Source: Blastococcus sp. (GTDB lineage: Bacteria > Actinomycetota > Actinomycetes > Mycobacteriales > Geodermatophilaceae). Taken from it: a DNA stretch of 56,640 nucleotides. A program made the translations under genes and the position numbers. How positions within the stretch are numbered: the stretch's first letter is position 1; every line of letters starts with the position of its first letter. Under the pieces are notes generated by a model. The model saw only the letters and a program-made list of their open reading frames with translations. It searched no databases and had not been told where the DNA came from. This document shows positions 53,290 to 56,640 of this stretch, one piece after another. Location of the stretch: positions 1-56,640 of the forward strand of contig JAODNN010000113.1 of assembly GCA_025465355.1 (NCBI GenBank), given 5' to 3'.

Positions 53290-54225
53290 TCAGCTCGGAT
53301 CCGCGTAGGCGATCTGGGCGGTCTCGAACCGGTCCTCGGTGCTGCGCGCGGTGACCGTCGCTGCAGTGCCGGTGAGCAGGATCAGCCCGGCGATCGCAGC
53401 GGCGAGCAGTGGCCGGCGCCGGGCGGGTGCCGCCAGCAGCGCCCGCGTCCGCTCGACGAGATCACCCTCGACTCCGGGGAGCGCCAGGACGGGCCCGGGG
53501 GCGGTTCGTCCCGCGGCCGCGCGGGCCAGTGCGGCGTGGGCAAGGGCGCGAGCGGTCAGGTGCCGATCGCCGACCTGCTCGGCGGCCACCTCGTCGGCCC
53601 AGCGCTCCACCCCTCGGCGTACCGCGCGGGCGGCGGGCCGTAGCAGGGGGTCGGCCGCCGCGGCCAGCTCCGCGATCTGCACGTACAGGTGGTGCCGGTG
53701 GCGGAGGTGGGCGGCCTCATGGGCCAGGAGTACCCGTCGCTCGGCCGCGGGCAGCGCCCGGAGCATCGCGGTGGAGACCACGACGCGGCCGGTGATCCCC
53801 GGCAGCGCGTAGGCCTCGGGGGTGTCGTCGTCGACGACGACGAGCCCGGCGATCGCCGGACCGAGGGAGCGGCAGGCGCGTGCGGCGACCCGGAGCTCTC
53901 GCCCGGTGCGCGCGGCGCGGCGGACGGTGGCGACACCCAGCACGCCGACCGCCGCTGACGCCAGGCAGCCCGCGGCGAGTGGCACCGGGGCGCCGGCGGC
54001 CAGGGCAGCAGCCGACCACTCGCCCACGGCGGCGACCGGGGGCGCCTGCCCCACCACCAGGAGCGCGGCCACGCCGAGCACGAATCCGGTCGCGAGCGCG
54101 GTGATCACCATGGCAACGGTCAGGACCCGCACCGCGGTCGACGGCGGCAGCCGGCGTCCCACGGGCCCCGCGGTCGCCCAGAACAGGCCGCTCACGGCCA
54201 GCGGGGACCACATGACCCAGCTCAT
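53290..54225 (-). CDS. M56-family (BlaR1-like) membrane metalloprotease
   Basis: This 311-aa protein has three N-terminal membrane helices, a zinc protease site HEAAH at 169-173 with downstream glutamate in ERWADEVAAEQ, and a final C-terminal helix (LLAAAIAGLILLTGTA). It lacks the penicillin-binding sensor domain of true BlaR1, as is usual in actinobacteria. It would cleave BlaI or a similar repressor on an envelope signal. The ATG at 54225 overlaps the BlaI stop by four bases. Confidence 0.9.
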   Translation of the reverse strand: MSWVMWSPLAVSGLFWATAGPVGRRLPPSTAVRVLTVAMVITALATGFVLGVAALLVVGQAPPVAAVGEWSAAALAAGAPVPLAAGCLASAAVGVLGVATVRRAARTGRELRVAARACRSLGPAIAGLVVVDDDTPEAYALPGITGRVVVSTAMLRALPAAERRVLLAHEAAHLRHRHHLYVQIAELAAAADPLLRPAARAVRRGVERWADEVAAEQVGDRHLTARALAHAALARAAAGRTAPGPVLALPGVEGDLVERTRALLAAPARRRPLLAAAIAGLILLTGTAATVTARSTEDRFETAQIAYADPS

Positions 54226-54617
54226 CGGTCCGCCTGCTCCTGCGGACGGCTCGCGGCGGCGAGCAGGTCGGCGAGCAGTTGCTCGTCCTCCGGCGGCAGA
54301 TCGGCGACGAAGCGGGCCAGGACACCGGCCCGGTCGTCCCCGGCCTCGAGCAGCCGGCGCATCCGGTGCGCGGTCACCGACGCGCCGACCGACGCCGCGT
54401 CGCCGCGGAGGGAGTAGGCGTAGGCGCGCCCGGAGTGCTCGCGGGTCAGCCCGCCCTTGGCGTACAGCCGGCTCAACGTGGTCATGACGGTCGTGTAGGC
54501 CAGCCCGTCGCCCAGATCGGCGAGCACCTCGGCAGCGGTGAGCGGTCGCCCAGCGGCGGCGAGCGCCGCGAGCACCTCTTGTTCGAGTGCGCCCTTGCGA
54601 CGTCCTATCGTCGGCAT
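54222..54617 (-). CDS. BlaI/MecI-family transcriptional repressor
   Basis: This 131-aa repressor has the winged-helix GALEQEVLAALAAAGRPLT, the recognition region AYTTVMTTLSRLYAKGGL and a C-terminal dimer helix (LPPEDEQLLADLLAAA). GGAGGTGG precedes the ATG at 54617. It is the cognate regulator of the M56 protease gene it overlaps. A palindrome lies 24 bases upstream and should be its own operator. The divergent DedA operon starts beyond it. Confidence 0.92.
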   Translation of the reverse strand: MPTIGRRKGALEQEVLAALAAAGRPLTAAEVLADLGDGLAYTTVMTTLSRLYAKGGLTREHSGRAYAYSLRGDAASVGASVTAHRMRRLLEAGDDRAGVLARFVADLPPEDEQLLADLLAAASRPQEQADR

Positions 54618-54640
54618 CGGCCACCTCCAACCGGCGAATC

Positions 54641-54659
54641 TACTACAGTGGTCGTAGTA
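54641..54659. promoter_or_regulatory. BlaI-type operator between blaI and dedA
   Basis: TACTAC and GTAGTA form a perfect inverted repeat around seven bases, resembling the TACTACA/TGTAGTA boxes bound by BlaI/MecI repressors. It is shared by the blaI-blaR1 pair on one side and the DedA-PAP2-DedA operon on the other. Confidence 0.7.
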
Positions 54660-54728
54660 CACGACGCCCGTGGTAGTTGGCGTCTGCGGCGCAGATCCGA
54701 TGATCCACCCCTCAGGACGGAGACGACG

Positions 54729-55370
54729 ATGTCGTTCGCGGCCATGACCACCATGGCGCTGAACCCCCTCGACCCGCACAGCCTGCTGTCGACGTTCGGC
54801 GCGCTCGGGGTGTTCCTCGTCCTCTTCGCCGAGACCGGGTTGCTGATCGGCTTCTTCCTGCCGGGGGATTCGCTGCTGTTCACCGCCGGCCTGCTGTGCA
54901 CCACCAGCGCCGGCTCGGCCCTGCACCTGTCGCTACCGGCCGTCCTCGTGGCCGCCGCTGCCGGGGCGCTGCTCGGGGCTCAGGTGGGCTACCTCATCGG
55001 GCGCCGGGCCGGGCCGCGGATGCTCGACACTGCCGAGCGGCCGAAGCTGCAGCAGGCCGTCGTCCGTGCGCGGGAGGCCCTGGACAAGTACGGCACCGGC
55101 AAGGCCATCGTCCTCGCGCGGTTCATCCCGCTGGTCCGCACGGTGCTCAACCCGCTGGCCGGCACGGTGGGCGTCCCCGTCCGGGAGTTCACCCTCTGGC
55201 AGGTGATCGGCGGGCTGATCTGGTCGATCGGCGTCACCGTCGCCGGCTACGTCCTGGGCTCACGGATCCCGAACATCGACAAGTACCTGCTGCCGATCAT
55301 CGCGCTGATCGTGATCGTGTCGCTGATCCCCGTCGCGCTCGAGCTGCTCCGCAGCCGTCGGCGCGGCTGA
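54729..55370 (+). CDS. DedA-family membrane protein
   Basis: This 213-aa protein has about five hydrophobic segments, an N-terminal ETGLLIGFFLPGDSLLFTAG, a GAQVGYLIGRRAG segment and RFIPLVRTVLNPLAG, the re-entrant loop motif of DedA/VTT proteins. Family members in other bacteria flip undecaprenyl phosphate or phosphatidylethanolamine. It is first of three genes with a PAP2 phosphatase and a second DedA. Confidence 0.91.
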   Translation: MSFAAMTTMALNPLDPHSLLSTFGALGVFLVLFAETGLLIGFFLPGDSLLFTAGLLCTTSAGSALHLSLPAVLVAAAAGALLGAQVGYLIGRRAGPRMLDTAERPKLQQAVVRAREALDKYGTGKAIVLARFIPLVRTVLNPLAGTVGVPVREFTLWQVIGGLIWSIGVTVAGYVLGSRIPNIDKYLLPIIALIVIVSLIPVALELLRSRRRG

Positions 55371-55385
55371 GCCGGGAGGCCTGGC

Positions 55386-56033
55386 GTGGGCGGACTGCGT
55401 TCCTTTGACGACCGGCTGCTCCTCGATGCCAACGACCTGGCCCGGCACACCGGCTGGCTGCACCCGGCCGTCGTCGCCTACGCCGCGTATGGCGTGGTGC
55501 TCTTCGGCCTCCTGATGGTCGCCGCCGTGGTCGCTGCGCGGCGGGCCTCGGCGCGGACGCTGGCGGCCGCCGCATGGGCCCCCCTGGCGACCCTGCTGGC
55601 GGTCGGGCTCAACCAGCCGGTCGGCTCGGAGGTCGCCGAGGGGCGGCCCTACGCGCGGTTTCCCCACCTGCTGGTCCTGGCGACCCGGACCAGCGACTTC
55701 TCCTTCCCGAGCGACCACGCCGTCATGGCCGGCGCGGCGGCGACGGGCCTGCTCCTCGTGTCCCGCCGGCTCGGCGTGATCGCTGCCGTTGCGGCGCTGG
55801 TGATGGCGGCCGCCCGCGTCTACATCGCGGCGCACTACCCCTGGGACGTCGTCGCCGGGCTGGCGCTGGGCGCCGCCGTGGCGGGGCTCGGCTGGCTGGC
55901 CCTGCGGGTACCGCTGACCGCGGTGGCGGCGTGGCTGCGGGCGCAGCCGGGCCTGAGAACCTTCTTCGCCGAGGACCGGGAGCCCGGTGGTGGCGCCGGG
56001 ATCGGCACCTCATGGGGGCTCGTCCGGCCATGA
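55386..56033 (+). CDS. PAP2-family phosphatase (possible undecaprenyl-diphosphatase)
   Basis: This 215-aa membrane phosphatase has the motifs EGRPYAR (first motif, without the usual leading lysine), SFPSDHA (second) and ARVYIAAHYPWDV (third). The SDH form is seen in BcrC-type undecaprenyl pyrophosphate phosphatases. GTG at 55386 is the start, 15 bases after the first DedA. It overlaps the second DedA by four bases. It could also be a phosphatidic acid phosphatase. Confidence 0.88.
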   Translation: MGGLRSFDDRLLLDANDLARHTGWLHPAVVAYAAYGVVLFGLLMVAAVVAARRASARTLAAAAWAPLATLLAVGLNQPVGSEVAEGRPYARFPHLLVLATRTSDFSFPSDHAVMAGAAATGLLLVSRRLGVIAAVAALVMAAARVYIAAHYPWDVVAGLALGAAVAGLGWLALRVPLTAVAAWLRAQPGLRTFFAEDREPGGGAGIGTSWGLVRP

Positions 56034-56629
56034 GCGGCCTGGTCGAACGGCTGCTGGGCATCCCCGGGTGGGCTGTCCTGATCGCCGTCGGCCTGGTCGT
56101 CCTCGCCGAGGACGCCCTTTTCGTGGGATTCGTCCTGCCCGGGGAGACGGTCGCCATCCTGGGCGGCGTCTCGGCCAAGCTCGGGCACGTGTCGCTCTGG
56201 GCGGTCATGGCCGTGGTCATCGCCGCGGCCGTCGTCGGTGACAGCATCGGGTACGAGATCGGCCGGCGCTTCGGGTCTCGCGTGCTGCAGCACCCGTTCC
56301 TCGAGAAGCGCCGCGAGAGGCTGGACTCGGCCAGGGACTTCCTGGCCCGTCGCGGCGGCAGCGCGGTGTTCCTGGGCAGGTGGGTGGCCTTCTTCCGGGC
56401 GGTGATGCCGGGGCTGGCCGGTACGGCCCGGATGCCCTACGGCAAGTTCCTGCTGTTCAACGCCGCCGGCGGCATCGCGTGGGGCGCGGCCGTCGTCCTG
56501 CTCGGTTACGCCGCCGGTGCCTCGTACAAGACGATCGAGTCGAGATTCGGCGCGGGGTCGGCGCTCGTCGTGCTGGCTCTGGCGCTCGTCGCCCTCGTCG
56601 TCTGGCGCGTCCGCCGCGACCGCGGCTGA
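56030..56629 (+). CDS. Second DedA-family membrane protein
   Basis: This 199-aa protein shares the DedA plan with the first one: LAEDALFVGFVLPGETVAILGG, GDSIGYEIGRRFG and RWVAFFRAVMPGLAG. The ATG at 56030 overlaps the PAP2 stop; an ATG at 56012 would lie inside it. Sequence differs enough from the first DedA that they are not a recent duplicate. It is the last complete gene; only 11 bases follow. Confidence 0.91.
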   Translation: MSGLVERLLGIPGWAVLIAVGLVVLAEDALFVGFVLPGETVAILGGVSAKLGHVSLWAVMAVVIAAAVVGDSIGYEIGRRFGSRVLQHPFLEKRRERLDSARDFLARRGGSAVFLGRWVAFFRAVMPGLAGTARMPYGKFLLFNAAGGIAWGAAVVLLGYAAGASYKTIESRFGAGSALVVLALALVALVVWRVRRDRG

Positions 56630-56640
56630 GTCTCCAGGGC

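Overview
The window is bacterial chromosome with very high GC, dense gene packing, many GTG starts and many 4-base ATGA/GTGA stop-start overlaps. A MshC-like (mycothiol-type) cysteine ligase, a DUF5709 protein, three IclR regulators and RNase J point to a high-GC actinobacterium. The overall style resembles Geodermatophilaceae (Blastococcus, Geodermatophilus, Modestobacter), but that family assignment is an inference without a database search. I saw no rRNA, tRNA, CRISPR array, insertion sequence, prophage or integration site. No gene-free stretch exceeds about 250 bases.

Layout. 1-3.3 kb holds the protocatechuate branch of the beta-ketoadipate pathway (end of pcaH, then pcaG, pcaB, pcaD, pcaC). 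3.3-5.8 kb holds pgi and a class II glutamine amidotransferase on the minus strand. 6.0-10.7 kb is a vanillin/vanillate block: vanA, an unknown 86-aa gene, vanB, an IclR regulator and an aromatic aldehyde dehydrogenase. 10.8-14.8 kb has a DUF559-type protein, a two-subunit 3-oxoacid CoA-transferase and a succinate-semialdehyde dehydrogenase. Together the first 13 kb can carry vanillin to vanillate to protocatechuate to 3-oxoadipyl-CoA. A thiolase that could finish the route lies at 43.5 kb.

14.8-20.4 kb holds a UBP-type zinc finger protein, a DUF5709 protein, a receiver-domain/thioredoxin-reductase-like fusion that lacks the redox CxxC, and a cNMP-fold histidine kinase overlapping it by four bases. 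A CBS-domain protein and an unknown protein follow. I consider this putative redox signalling module the most novel part of the window. 20.4-25.8 kb has prfC, the MshC-like ligase, pdxY and an acetyl-CoA hydrolase/CoA-transferase.

26.1-33.9 kb is a minus-strand histidine utilisation operon (IclR, hutH, hutU, an M20 amidohydrolase, hutF, hutI). The M20 enzyme sits where the N-formylglutamate deformylase is expected. Upstream are a GH15 glucoamylase/trehalase and a UPF0303 protein. 36.3-39.7 kb is dihydroxyacetone kinase dhaKLM, divergent from an IclR regulator, with a clear promoter and palindromic operator. 39.8-44.7 kb has RNase J, an alpha-methylacyl-CoA racemase, an enoyl-CoA hydratase and the thiolase.

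44.7-53.3 kb has a CPA1 Na+/H+ antiporter, a GliT-like disulfide oxidoreductase, an LLM flavin enzyme, zwf, an alpha/beta hydrolase, an aldo/keto reductase and an MFS transporter. 53.3-56.6 kb holds a BlaR1-like/BlaI pair divergent from a DedA-PAP2-DedA operon. A palindromic BlaI-type operator lies between them, which suggests control of undecaprenyl-phosphate recycling by an envelope sensor.
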